Part shown: positions 11,296 to 20,429 of the stretch, one piece after another
How the letters are laid out: every line of letters starts with the position of its first letter
Numbering within the stretch: position 1 is the stretch's first letter
Origin: Homarus americanus
Taxonomy: Eukaryota > Arthropoda > Malacostraca > Decapoda > Nephropidae
DNA: 64,000 bases
Direction: 5' to 3'
Assembly (NCBI RefSeq): GCF_018991925.1
Contig: NW_024726235.1
Coordinates: forward strand, 3,845,162-3,909,161
The notes under the pieces: generated by a model
What the model saw: the letters and a program-made list of their open reading frames with translations, nothing else
The model's database searches: none
Told to the model about the DNA's origin: nothing
Position numbers and translations under genes: made by a program

Positions 11296-11530
11296 TTGCC
11301 AAAGTGTCTTACATATTACATGTACTATACTACATGTGTTCACGGAAGCTTCACGTCTCGACATTGGCAACGATGACAGTAAAAAGTTAGGTGATTGGTC
11401 GATTCCAGTCTGAGCTTCGCTCTGATTGGTTACTTTTACCCGATATCCGTTAGCCATTAACCTTATCGGAATTACGTTTTGATTATTAACGGGATTTGTT
11501 CACTGTTATTACCTGCGTTACCACAACACA

Positions 11531-11609
<79 letters not shown>
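11531..11609. repeat. (AAT)n(ATT)n palindromic microsatellite
   Basis: About eleven AAT copies switch at 11563/11564 to about fifteen ATT copies, forming an almost perfect inverted repeat of about 33 bases per arm with no loop. Confidence 0.97.
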
Positions 11610-11610
<1 letters not shown>

Positions 11611-11619
11611 AAATGATAA

Positions 11620-11984
11620 TGATGATGATAATACCATAACATAATAAAAGCCTTTCCTCCCCACATCCCAACATTTCCCAATACTTCCCTTCACTCCCCA
11701 ACACTCCCCAACACTTTCCCAGCTCTCTCCAATACTCCCCAATAAGTGACATCAGACTGTTACGTTAGACTGACAGTATATCATGTATACTTAAGTGGCC
11801 AGTCAGTCAGTTTTGTCCATCGATCCATACGTCACTTGTTTCATATTGACCATTCGATTTTTTTTACACGTCTTTGTTACCCGGTGTGTGGTGTTGTGCC
11901 TGGAGGAGCTGTGACGTCCTCTCCGGGAGCCCACCCTCGACTCACTCTCCTTCACGAAAAAATGAACCTTATTTTATAAACGAA
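11620..11984. other. Unique DNA with short CCCCAACACT repeats
   Basis: Short direct repeats of TTCCCAATACT/CTCCCCAACACT lie at 11670-11740. The rest is unique with no recognised gene. Confidence 0.5.
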
Positions 11985-12535
11985 GCGCCTCTCTGATTGG
12001 CTGAGGGCGTGAATGACCTTCAGTAGCGTAAACAAAAAAGAAACCCGAAGCCTACTTCTAGCGCGGTGCCGCTCTGCGATTGGTGGATGCTTTCAATGAC
12101 GGGAGGATATATTTACTTACACGAGGACGTAAAATACAAACACTCTTCACGCAGCAGAGCTTTTCGCTGATTGGTGGGTGGCTTAAGTGACGTAAGAATC
12201 TATTTACATATTCGAACCCTGCTTATACAACAACGCTCTCTACAGTGCTCTCTCGGGCTTCTGAATGACCTTTGATGACGACAGACTACAGTATGTTAAC
12301 TTACGCATGTTTACTGTACTGGGAAGCTGGTTGGCTGGGGGTTCATGTGATCTTAGTACCTTCAAGTATCTGTTTGATCCTGCGTAGACATAACAACGAA
12401 CGTTACTTTGTTACGATGCTCCAGGGATGACCTATAGTTACGTAACAATAGGATTAGAAACCTCATACAGAGAACCTCCACTTGTGATTGGCTAAGAAGG
12501 CTGGATGACCTTTAGTGACGTAGGCTAAGAGGGTG
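11985..12535. repeat. Degenerate CCAAT/CRE-like repeat region
   Basis: A motif pair recurs about every 80-115 bases: a GATTGG(C/T)TG element (11994, 12080, 12168, 12486 and variants) followed 15-40 bases later by ATGACCTT(C/T)AGT or TGACGTAA-type sequence (12012, 12098, 12196, 12262, 12428, 12508). These resemble NF-Y (CCAAT) and CREB/ATF half-sites. Either this is an old tandem repeat that happens to carry them or it is a promoter-like cluster; it lies just upstream of GC-rich DNA and a candidate exon at 13153. Confidence 0.5.
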
Positions 12536-13039
12536 TTTTACTGAAGGACTGACCAGTAGTAAGGTGTGCGTGGACCAGGGCGACGAACTTAGCACTCACG
12601 GAGAGCACCTCACTCACACCCTGTTCTGAGTCGGCCCCGACAGGGAATATATATCCAGAATTTAAGGTTGTTTTCACTGCCCCTCTCGTGTTTGCTCCCA
12701 GATTCCTGGAAATATGAGAAGAAAGGAAGAAAAATGCGATGCAAAGGAGGGATAATAAGAGCGAACGATAAATCGGCATCCGACATCGCGGGTGGGTTGA
12801 GGTGCTTCGGCAACATTCCAGCCGTGCCAGTTGTGTTTGGACGGTGCCGCGGGCTGCAAGAGGGGCTGCTTTCACGCTCCTTTTCTCTACTTTCTCCTGA
12901 CTGATTCACCCCAATTAACAGCCATAGGGGCAGTTTAAGATATTCTCGTGAGTTCCCGACCTAGAAACAACCGAGGGTGGTGTTATAGTGGGCTTATTTT
13001 ATGTGTTTTGTTGGGGAGGTTGACCCGGTGTCGGCGGGC
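12536..13039. other. Unique, balanced-composition DNA upstream of GC-rich block
   Basis: Open frames occur in several frames on both strands (the longest is 12525-12875 on the minus strand, 116 codons, with hydrophobic segment SLLLSLLCIAFFFLSS). Mutual overlap and lack of splice or homology support leave none as a confident gene. The region could be promoter or 5'UTR. Confidence 0.35.
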
Positions 13040-13145
13040 GAGGTGAGGTGAGGGAGGAGCTCGCGGGGACAGGTCGAGTGGTACCTGGGAGGGGCGAGGC
13101 ACTGCTCTGGGCCACCTGACTCCTCGCGGCGCCCCTGGAAACTAC
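13020..13145. promoter_or_regulatory. Possible CpG/GC-rich promoter-proximal block
   Basis: A locally GC-rich stretch with many CG dinucleotides (CCGGTGTCGGCGGGCGAGG, CTCGCGGGG, CCTCGCGGCGCC) in an otherwise AT-rich neighbourhood. It sits between the CCAAT/CRE-like region and an ATG with a signal-peptide-like coding stretch. No TATA box is obvious. Promoter status is inference. Confidence 0.3.
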
Positions 13146-13152
13146 ACGTGGG

Positions 13153-13203
13153 ATGATGGTGTTTATAGTGTGCTTATTGGTACTATGTGGGCAACGGTGC
13201 TGG
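13153..13203 (+). CDS. Candidate first coding exon (signal peptide), unknown protein
   Basis: Tandem ATGs at 13153 and 13156 open MMVFIVCLLVLCGQRCW, which has the hydrophobic core and small C-terminal residues of a secretory signal peptide. The run ends at TGG|GTATGT (13204), a good 5' splice site, leaving phase 0. Reading through gives only about 25 further codons before TGA. The GC-rich block just upstream fits a transcription start region. No following exon is identified in the window, so the product is unknown; a chance hydrophobic ORF is possible. Confidence 0.25.
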
Positions 13204-13204
13204 G

Positions 13205-13684
13205 TATGTAGGGAGATGAGACAACACCCACTGTACTACCGTATGTGGACTCCAGGTGGTGATATGGGAGTAGTGTTTTGAAGCTGTAGGGTCAACACTG
13301 CCCTTAGTGTGTGCTGCTGGTAGTGACAGTGGCGTGTGTCATTTGTGTCATGGGGGGGGGGTTGAATGGAGGGTTGTCGTGAGGGTGAATGGGGGTTGTC
13401 ACTGGGGTATAGAGGGTGGTAAGGGTAATACTCGCTTGATTAAGGAGGTTTTAATGGGTGTTACACTTGTTTAAATGCCTCGGTACTTCTTAAAGGCCGT
13501 ATTAATACCGTGTTTGTATGTAAATTAAACAGTTTAGAGGTAATCATCCGGTTAAACCCAACAACGAACCGGTGTCTAACGAAAGCGAGATAAGTTTGTG
13601 TTCTTTTTTTGTGCTAACTGAATGGATTTAATTGTGTCTTTTAAATAGTTGACACTTTCATTTAAGACGTCCTTCGTTATCCTA
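13205..13684. other. Unique DNA, intron-like
   Basis: AT-leaning unique sequence with a G9 run near 13352. No ORF or RNA is recognised. It would be intron 1 if the preceding exon is real. Confidence 0.4.
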
Positions 13685-13965
13685 GCATTAGGTTAGGATA
13701 CGTTAGGTTTGGTTGGGTTAGGTTAGTTTTTTATTAAGTTAGGTTATTTTACGTTAGGTTTGGTTAGGTTACTTTAGTTTTTGATAACTTAGGTTACTTT
13801 TGGTTACGATAGGTTAATTAAGGTTCGCTCAGGTTAGATTTTAAGTTCGGGTAGTTTTGGTTAAGTTGGGTAAGTTTAGGTTAAATTAAGTTAGTTTTGG
13901 TTAAGTTGGGTAAGTTTAGGTTAAATTAAGTTAGTTTTGGTTAAGTTTGGGTTAAATTAGATTGT
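13685..13965. repeat. Degenerate TTAGG-derived tract
   Basis: GGTTAGG, GGTTTGG, GGTTACG and GTTAAGTTGGGTAAGTTTAG variants fill about 280 bases. The last part contains a 40-base direct duplication (TTTTGGTTAAGTTGGGTAAG...). It is decayed telomere-type pentamer sequence. Confidence 0.8.
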
Positions 13966-14199
13966 TAATATTCATTTATAATTAGAATTGTTGAACTACG
14001 CATTTGGTTACTAATGTTTACAGATTAGTTCAGAGTTTTAACAGACTCAGAAATAAACTACCGCTATACCGCAATTATCTCATGAAAGTGAAATTGTGAA
14101 ATAGTTGTAATTTTTGTGGGTTTTTCGAATATTCCAAATGGTCTGTAATTAGTGACGATCATTTAGATAATTATTGTACAAATTATATCAGTAGCATCA

Positions 14200-14250
14200 T
14201 ATCTAACCTAACTCAACCTAACCTAACTCAACCTAACCTAACCTACACAC
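14200..14250. repeat. CCTAA telomere-type tract
   Basis: CTAACCTAACTCAACCTAACC repeats, opposite in orientation to the TTAGG-derived tract at 13685-13965. Confidence 0.85.
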
Positions 14251-14311
14251 ATTTTTACAATATAAACTAATTCCCAGTAAATTATAATAACAACATATAC
14301 AAAATATTATT

Positions 14312-14312
<1 letters not shown>

Positions 14313-14353
<41 letters not shown>
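14313..14353. repeat. (GT)n microsatellite
   Basis: About 20 GT copies. Confidence 0.96.
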
Positions 14354-14354
<1 letters not shown>

Positions 14355-15059
14355 TGAAAAAAAAATTAATTCAAAACACAGTCATGACTATATATACGAG
14401 GTAAATTGTCATGTAATAATTATCCAAGTGTCCCAGAACTAAAAATTGAGTCTTACTTTCGGGAAAAATAAGATAAAGTCAAATTTTATATTATTTTTTT
14501 TTCCATTTCTCCTCCACAGACGCCGGGAAGTAAATGGTCCGGGAAATTGGATTAGCCTTTTTCTCCCCCTCCCCTCTCATCACCCTCCCTCCTGAGACCT
14601 AATGATTTGAGTGAAAGACCTAATTACTGACTGGTCTTGATGACAGTCTTTAGGGTAACTTTTAAGACCTATTTCCTTGGACTTTCACCATGTAACTGGA
14701 CTGTCAGGTGGTGATATTATTATTATTATTATTATTATTATTGTTATTGTTATTTCTGTCAGTAAATCTGTCTTCCTAAGTTTGTCTATCTATCAGCCTG
14801 TCTTTCTCTGTGAAGGCGTCGGTCTTAGGGATACGCAGAGACCTATTCAAAATTAAGAGGTCAAGAAAGGTCATAGGTCAGGGCTATCTCAGAGGTGCTT
14901 TACCATGGTGCTGTTTGTGGTGGTGATGTCGTGTTGATGTTAGGAAAGTTGACCCGGTTTAAAGATTCAGTATTTAATTAGGTAATGAAGGGATTATATT
15001 GTAGTATATTGTTTGTCGAGCTTATTTATGTAATGAGACTGTGTGATTGTGTAAGAGGT
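14354..15059. other. Unique DNA
   Basis: A pyrimidine tract ending TTTCTCCTCCACAG at 14520 resembles a 3' splice site, but the following sequence meets stops in frames compatible with the 13153 exon. It also contains (ATT)n at 14716-14742. No gene is assigned. Confidence 0.4.
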
Positions 15060-15060
15060 G

Positions 15061-15091
<31 letters not shown>
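15060..15091. repeat. (CATA)n microsatellite
   Basis: Seven to eight CATA copies. Confidence 0.95.
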
Positions 15092-15092
<1 letters not shown>

Positions 15093-15119
15093 GTAAAGAC
15101 TAGGAAATATTATGTTAAA

Positions 15120-15225
15120 GATAATAGATAAGTAAGTTAGTATTAGCTCATGGTAAGAGATGAAAATAGATAGACAGACAGCTAGACAGAGAGACAGATA
15201 GATAGACAGATTAATGCAAACCAGA
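15120..15225. repeat. GATA/GACA-type imperfect repeats
   Basis: AGATAGACAGACAGCTAGACAGAGAGACAG and similar imperfect tetranucleotides. Confidence 0.75.
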
Positions 15226-15368
15226 TAGTATTAGTTTATGAAATGGGTTAAAGAAAGGATATTGTGGGAGCACTTGGTCCACCACAGGAGATACATGCTG
15301 AGTGTGTGTGTCGGCCCCCTGGTGGGTGGGTGGTGGTGGAGCTAAAGGATTATGTTGTTTTCGTGTTT

Positions 15369-15369
<1 letters not shown>

Positions 15370-15407
<38 letters not shown>
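15370..15407. repeat. (GA)n microsatellite
   Basis: About 18 GA copies. Confidence 0.96.
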
Positions 15408-15410
<3 letters not shown>

Positions 15411-15534
15411 TAGGGTGCGTTATGTTGGAGTGTTGTGGGTGTGGGGAGGAGTGAAAGGTAGTGTGCAAGGGAGAGACAGTGAGGCGTAGATTTAGGAATA
15501 TCCTGTATATATACATATGTATGTGTGTGCGTGC

Positions 15535-15540
15535 ATACAA

Positions 15541-15573
<33 letters not shown>

Positions 15574-15590
15574 CACACGCACACATATAT
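15535..15590. repeat. (CA)n microsatellite with CG interruptions
   Basis: CA repeats interrupted by CACG units, then ATATATACC. Confidence 0.93.
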
Positions 15591-15739
15591 ACCAATTAGT
15601 TTCATAAGGCTGCCAAATATTCAGATATAATTATATTATTGGGGATTAAAATTTAATTTCCTTATATTATACCAAATCACAATAGCGAACGAGCGACGCT
15701 AATTCATAATTTCTTTTTTAATTGGTCTCTGTCACCATC

Positions 15740-16015
15740 CCTCTGTGGGGGGCTGTGCTGGCCTGTGTGGAGCTGTGCTGGGCTGTGCTATTAGTGTGTG
15801 TGTTGGTGGAGCTGTGCTGGTGACCTGGTGGTTGTGATGATGGTAGTAGCATAGGCATGGTGGTAGTAGGGTGGTGGTGTTGGTAGAATGGTGCTAATGG
15901 AAGTAGTGCCAATATTAGAATAGTGGTAGTAGTGGTGGTAGAATGGTGGTAGTAGCAGTGGTTGTAGCGTAGTAGCAGTGGTTGTAGCGTAGTAGTGGTG
16001 GTGGTGGTGGAACAG
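15740..16015. repeat. Degenerate GTGCTG / GTAGTGGTGGTAGAATGG repeats
   Basis: First GGCTGTGCTGG variants, then GTGGTAGTAGTGGTGGTAGA and GTTGTAGCGTAGTAGCAGTG repeats. No coding signal. Confidence 0.8.
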
Positions 16016-16049
16016 ACACGCCTGGTGCTGGCGGGATGCCCAGTGGCTC

Positions 16050-16142
16050 GGGCCTTAAAGGGAGGGGAGGGGGAGGGGAGGGGGGGTGGGAAGGAGGAGT
16101 AGAGTGCTGGGTCGTGTCCTTGTGGGGGAGGGGGGGTGGAGA
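16050..16142 (+). other. G-quadruplex-prone G-rich tract
   Basis: GGAGGGGAGGGGGAGGGGAG continues into GGGGGGTGGG, and a second run lies at 16120-16140. There are many closely spaced runs of at least three G. Quadruplex formation is inferred from sequence only. Confidence 0.7.
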
Positions 16143-16149
16143 GTAGATG

Positions 16150-16330
16150 GATGGGTGGAGAGAAAAGAAGGAAGGAATTAAGGAAGGAAGGAAAGGCAGG
16201 AGGAAGAGAGATACTGTGTAGATGTCGTAGAGGAGATAAGGACGCCCAGTGGATAGATTAAAGGAGCCGAGATAAGAATAGTGAAGGGATGGATGGATGG
16301 ATGGATGGGGAAGATAAGAATGAGGAAGAG
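16150..16330. repeat. GGAAG/GGAT purine-rich repeats
   Basis: GAAGGAAGGAA and (GGAT)n at about 16288-16308. Confidence 0.8.
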
Positions 16331-16418
16331 GAAGAGTATGGTAGAAAAAGAAGATTCATTTTATGCTTCTCTTAACACTCTTTTATCATGATACACTTAC
16401 TTACTTAAGATGGAGTCT

Positions 16419-16549
16419 ACCTGAAGATTAAGCACCCTAGCTTAGGTTAGGTTTGGTTTGGTTAGGATAGGTTTGGTTAGGTTAGGTTAGGTTAGGTTAA
16501 AGGAGTTTAATCATCACGTGAAAGAAACTAGGGTGCTTAATCTTCAGGT
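16419..16549. mobile_element. TTAGG-core inverted-repeat element, copy a
   Basis: Perfect 22-base inverted repeats at 16419-16440 and 16528-16549 (core CTGAAGATTAAGCACCCTAG and its complement) bracket a GGTTA-rich tract at 16441-16500. Just inside the right arm, the complement of 16502-16524 reads TTTCACGTGATGATTAAAC, matching the inner anchor of copies at 23727, 36567 and 40397. The total length is about 131 bases, MITE-like. No clear target-site duplication is seen. The terminal repeats are plain in the sequence; mobility is inferred. Confidence 0.65.
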
Positions 16550-16758
16550 CATCCACAAGTTCTTAATTTCCTTCTTACGTAATTATAAAATCATCAACAA
16601 ATCAACGTTTTTTCTGACAGATTTTTGTTAAAGGATTCTCCTTAAGAGCTTCACCTCGTTAGGGCGCCGATCATCACCAATAAGAATCAGACCCTCTTTA
16701 TGTAACGCTAAGCCGGAGTTATGTAAGAGATGGTTCCAGTTTGGCCAAAGATTGTAAA
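16550..16758. other. Unique AT-rich DNA
   Basis: Nothing recognised. Confidence 0.5.
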
Positions 16759-16930
16759 CAGAGAGAGAGAGAGAGAGAGAGAGGGGAGAGACAGCAAGCG
16801 ACAGAAAAGGTGAGACAAAGATAGCTAACAGGAGAGACAGACAGACAGAGAGGAAACGACAGAAAAAGAGACGGGAGAAAACAGCAAGCGACAGAAACAG
16901 AGAGAGAAAGAGAGAGACTGAGAGATAGTG
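16759..16930. repeat. (GA)n and GAGACAGCAAGCGACAG repeats
   Basis: A GA run at 16759-16782 followed by imperfect units containing ACAGCAAGCGACAGAAA (16790, 16880) and GACAGACAGACAG. Confidence 0.88.
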
Positions 16931-17090
16931 AAAGGAGATTCAAACTTGGTCACAGACTGGGATCTTCAACTCTCCGGGAAGAGATTCACAACTTGGTTAC
17001 AGATGATACAATCCCCTTCAATTTACGAGCCCAACCTCCTTAAGGCGATTTATCAAAAGTTCATAAATCTGAATGTTGTCGATTACGGCT

Positions 17091-17116
17091 GAGAGAGAGA
17101 GAGAGAGAGAGAGAGA
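17091..17116. repeat. (GA)n microsatellite
   Basis: About 13 GA copies. Confidence 0.95.
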
Positions 17117-17119
17117 TCT

Positions 17120-17538
17120 ATTGGTGGAGGGGGGCCGCTGACACACACGCACACCCTCGACACCGGCTCCTACTACCACCTGAGATCCCTAGCCCGAGAA
17201 TTGCTGTTCGACACCACAACCGCATCCAGCCCATACGTGCACGAACTGATCGCTATAAGAACAGCCCAGTCCCAACCATTGTAGTAATTATCAATAACTT
17301 GTAATAAACCAGTGTATTCACTCCCAGTAAATACTACTTCTTGCACTGTCACTATGTTGAAATGAACTGTAGTTTGAGCTTTTCCCCATCTAGTTATTAT
17401 ATATATTATTTATATCACTTATGTTATTTGTATATTATTTGTAATTCGAAACCCATTCCCCAATTATGTATATTTTCAGCCTTCTGGCTGCCAAGCTCTT
17501 TCAATAAACCGTTAATTATTATTATTATTATTATTTAT

Positions 17539-17542
<4 letters not shown>
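17120..17542 (+). mobile_element. Possible retroelement 3' end with (TTA)n tail
   Basis: A stop-free frame reads from 17120 to TAG at 17282-17284; its non-repetitive part includes GSYYHLRSLARELLFDTTTA and ends HELIAIRTAQSQPL. The following 230 bases are AT-rich like a 3'UTR, contain AATAAA at about 17302 and 17505, and end TTTCAATAAACCG before (TTA)n and then (CA)n. A short ORF end, a UTR and a simple-sequence tail is the usual shape of a 5'-truncated non-LTR element. It could equally be a terminal exon with 3'UTR. I do not recognise the peptide. Confidence 0.35.

Positions 17543-17573
<31 letters not shown>
17514..17573. repeat. (TTA)n followed by (CA)n
   Basis: About nine TTA/ATT copies, then about 15 CA copies from 17543. 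Confidence 0.93.
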
Positions 17574-17574
<1 letters not shown>

Positions 17575-17784
17575 ATCACCCCCCAATTCATTCCCCATCA
17601 CACCACCCATAACACACACCCCCTACACACAGATCCCCCCAAGTCAAGCACCCCAACCCCCATCCCAGGTCCCCCCGCCGCCACAATCAACCACTTCCCG
17701 AAACCAAAACTCGATGGAAATTTCGCCAGAATAAGAGCGAAGGAAAATTGAATCCTGACATAGTGACTTGGGGTTGAGGACTAC

Positions 17785-18006
17785 CGGGCCAGGAGGAGGA
17801 GGAGGGGCTAGGATACACGGGGGCGGGGCCAGGATACAGGAGAAGGGGCCAGGATACAGGAGAAGAGGTCAAGATACAGGAGGAAGGGCCAGGATACAGG
17901 AGGAGGGCCAGGATACCAGGATACAGGAGGAAGGGCCAGGATACAGGAGGAGGGGCCAGGATACAGGAGGAAGGGCCAGGATACAGGAGGAGGGGCCAGG
18001 GGGGCA
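17785..18006. repeat. 20-bp minisatellite
   Basis: About eleven units of GGGCCAGGATACAGGAGGA, some with AAG for GAG. Overlapping open frames on both strands (including a 218-codon minus-strand one spanning 17687-18343) arise from this array and the adjoining purine tract. Confidence 0.95.
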
Positions 18007-18084
18007 AGAGAAACACCAGGAGGCCGGGAGTCACAATATACGAACCAGACCAAGTGAAGGGCAAGGCGGAGTAAACGATAAAGG

Positions 18085-18640
18085 GCAAGATGGAAGAGGA
18101 AGATAACACGAAGGAGAGGAGGAGGAGGAGGTTAAGGAAGGGGGGGAGACAGTGATGAAGATAAGGATAGGAGGAGATGAAGCAGGAAACAAAATTGAAA
18201 AAAATAAATAGGAAAGAGAAGGAAGACAAAGAGAAAAATGAGGAAAGGAGGTAGAAGAGAGGAAGATAATAAAGCGGTATAGAGAATGAAACACACAAGA
18301 GAAAAGAAAAGTGGGAAGAGGATGGAATAAAATGATAGAGCATGAGAGAAAGAGGAGAACAAGGGGGGAAATATCAAATAAAATGAGGAATAATGTAGAG
18401 GAGGAAGACAAACGAGGCAGGAAGATGCAGAAACAGCAAAATAAATTATTGAGAACGATGCAGGAGAGAATGGAGAGGAGAAGGAGGAGGAAGATAAACG
18501 AAAGAGATGGGGAGGAAGATAAAGTAAACAAGGGAGATGGGGAGGAAGATAAAGTAAACAAGGGAGACGGGGGAGGAAGATAAAGTAAACAAGGGAGATG
18601 GAGGAGGAAGATAGTATGTCAGGTGACCGAGAGGAAAATG
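18085..18640. repeat. Purine-rich strand-asymmetric tract with 28-bp repeats
   Basis: About 550 bases of strongly A/G-biased plus strand. Toward the end GGGGAGGAAGATAAAGTAAA occurs in three tandem units of about 28 bases (18505-18600). Confidence 0.88.
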
Positions 18641-18704
18641 CCGAGACTTATCGACCAACATTACTTGAGAATGTCATGAAATTTATATACTTGTTGTAGG
18701 TCAG

Positions 18705-19347
18705 TAGCTCGTAAGGTGAGTATTTTAACCTTGGCACTCGTAAGGGGAGTATTTTTAACCTTTGGCACTCGTAAGGGGAATATTTTTAACCTTGGCACTC
18801 GTAAGGGGAATATTTTTAACCTTGGCACTCGTAAGGGAAATAATTTTAACCTTTGACACTCGTAAGGGGAATAATTTAACCTTGGCACTCGTAAGGGGAA
18901 TATTTTTAACCTTGGCACTCGTAAGGGGAATATTTTTAACCTTGGCACTCGTAAGGGGAATATTTTTAACCTTGGCACTCGTAAGGGGAATATTTTTAAC
19001 CTTGGCACTCGTAAGGGGAATAATTTTAACCTTGGCACTCGTAAGGGGATATTTTAACCTTGGCACTTGTAAGGGAATATTTTTGGAATCTCTTGGCACT
19101 CGTAAGGGAATAATTTTAACCTTGGCACTGTAAGGGAATTATTTTAACCTTGGCACTCGTAAGGGGAATAATTTTAACTTTGGCACTCGTAAGGGGAATA
19201 ATTTTAACCTTGGCACTCGTAAGGGGAATAATTTTAACCTTGGCACTCGTAAGGGGAATATTTTTAACCTTGGCACTCGTAAGGGGAACAATTTTAACCT
19301 TGGCACTCGTAAGGGGAATAATTTTAACCTTGGCACTCGTAAGGGAC
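18705..19347. repeat. 30-bp minisatellite
   Basis: About 21 tandem units with core CCTTGGCACTCGTAAGGGGA and a T/A-rich spacer. Variants include GACACTCGTAAGG and one truncated unit near 19060-19110. Because 30 is divisible by three, frames stay open on both strands; I regard them as artefacts. Confidence 0.96.
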
Positions 19348-19849
19348 TGCAAAGTACTGAAACAAACACCGACAGACAGACAGACAGACAAAGAAAAACA
19401 GAAAGACAGAAACACAGACAGTTAAACGAAGTAACAGGGACGTCGAAGGATTTTATTTCCGTGCCTGTGGTGAATAACAAACTCTTTAGAAGACTGGAGA
19501 AAAGAGATGGAGAAGGTGGAAGGAAAGATACGGATAACGTGGGGAAGATAAACGAGGAATTAAGGCAATGTCAAATAAATAGAAGAATCTTGATGATAGG
19601 AGGAGAAATGAGAGGATTAAAAGCGGGGAAAAGGGAAAGTCTTGGATAAAAGAGACTCAAACATTATGAAATATTATTGGAACATGGAGTGATGGTGGTG
19701 ATGGTGCCGTGATAAGAGAGAGAAACGAGTCTGATGAAGAGGAATGGAGGACACAAGACGAGAGAAAGAATGAGAGAGAGCATGATAAACAAGAGGAGAG
19801 GGAACAGGAGGAATAAGAGAAATCGTGATAAAAGAGATAGGGTTGGGGA
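19348..19849. other. Purine-rich DNA with (GACA)n
   Basis: (GACA)n at about 19370-19392, then A/G-rich sequence. No gene recognised. Confidence 0.55.
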
Positions 19850-20050
19850 CTGAGGGTGAGGTTGGTTGAGTGAGGTGGGATGGGGTGGGTTGGGGTGGGG
19901 TGTTTTGGGGTGAGGTGGGGTGGGGTGGGGTGGGGTGAGGTGGGTGGGGTAGGGTGGGGTAGGGTGGTGTAGGGTGGGTGGGTGGGAAGGAGGGAGGGAA
20001 AAGTTCGTATATATGGGTGCAGTTTAGGAGAAGGTTAGGGTTAGGTGCTT
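19850..20050 (+). repeat. GGGGT-rich tract ending in GGTTAGGGTTAGG
   Basis: GGGGTGGGGTGGGGTGAGG units fill 19870-19985, a quadruplex-prone strand. After a short unique gap, 20034-20046 reads GGTTAGGGTTAGG. Confidence 0.85.
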
Positions 20051-20354
20051 CATCCACCTGAAATCTCACAAATACTGTCCTGGAAACGTTTCTAAAAATG
20101 ATTCTTCAAATGGTGGGCTCTGCTAAGTACCCTCACACCCATTAGTGCCCTCCGCCATCAACCCCCCACCAAACAATCTTGACCTCATTTCCATTAATCA
20201 AAGGCCTTTAGGTCCCTCAGCACCATTAACCGGGCGATAGTTCCGGCCCCGGGCAGGATTATCAGAGACAATTCCTGTACCCGGGCGTGATAACCCTGTG
20301 TGTCTTAATACCGGGTCCTTCCACTTTACGAGGTTGAGGTCTTTAACGGTGCAG

Positions 20355-20383
20355 CTGAGGACACACACACACACACACACACA
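20355..20383. repeat. (CA)n microsatellite
   Basis: About 13 CA copies, followed at 20405-20425 by CCTGACCTGACCTGACCTAA. Confidence 0.94.
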
Positions 20384-20429
20384 CCTGCTCTGATCTTCTT
20401 CGACCTGACCTGACCTGACCTAACCTAAT

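Noticed and set aside
12525..12909. Secreted protein on the minus strand
   Set aside because: Several overlapping frames are open on both strands with no homology or splice support. Left as unassigned DNA.
14507..14545. Second exon for the 13153 candidate
   Set aside because: TTTCTCCTCCACAG is acceptor-like, but in the required phase the frame hits TAG after eleven codons.
17687..18343. 218-codon minus-strand frame
   Set aside because: It is formed by the 20-bp minisatellite and a purine tract. Leu/Ser/Phe-rich composition follows from pyrimidine bias.
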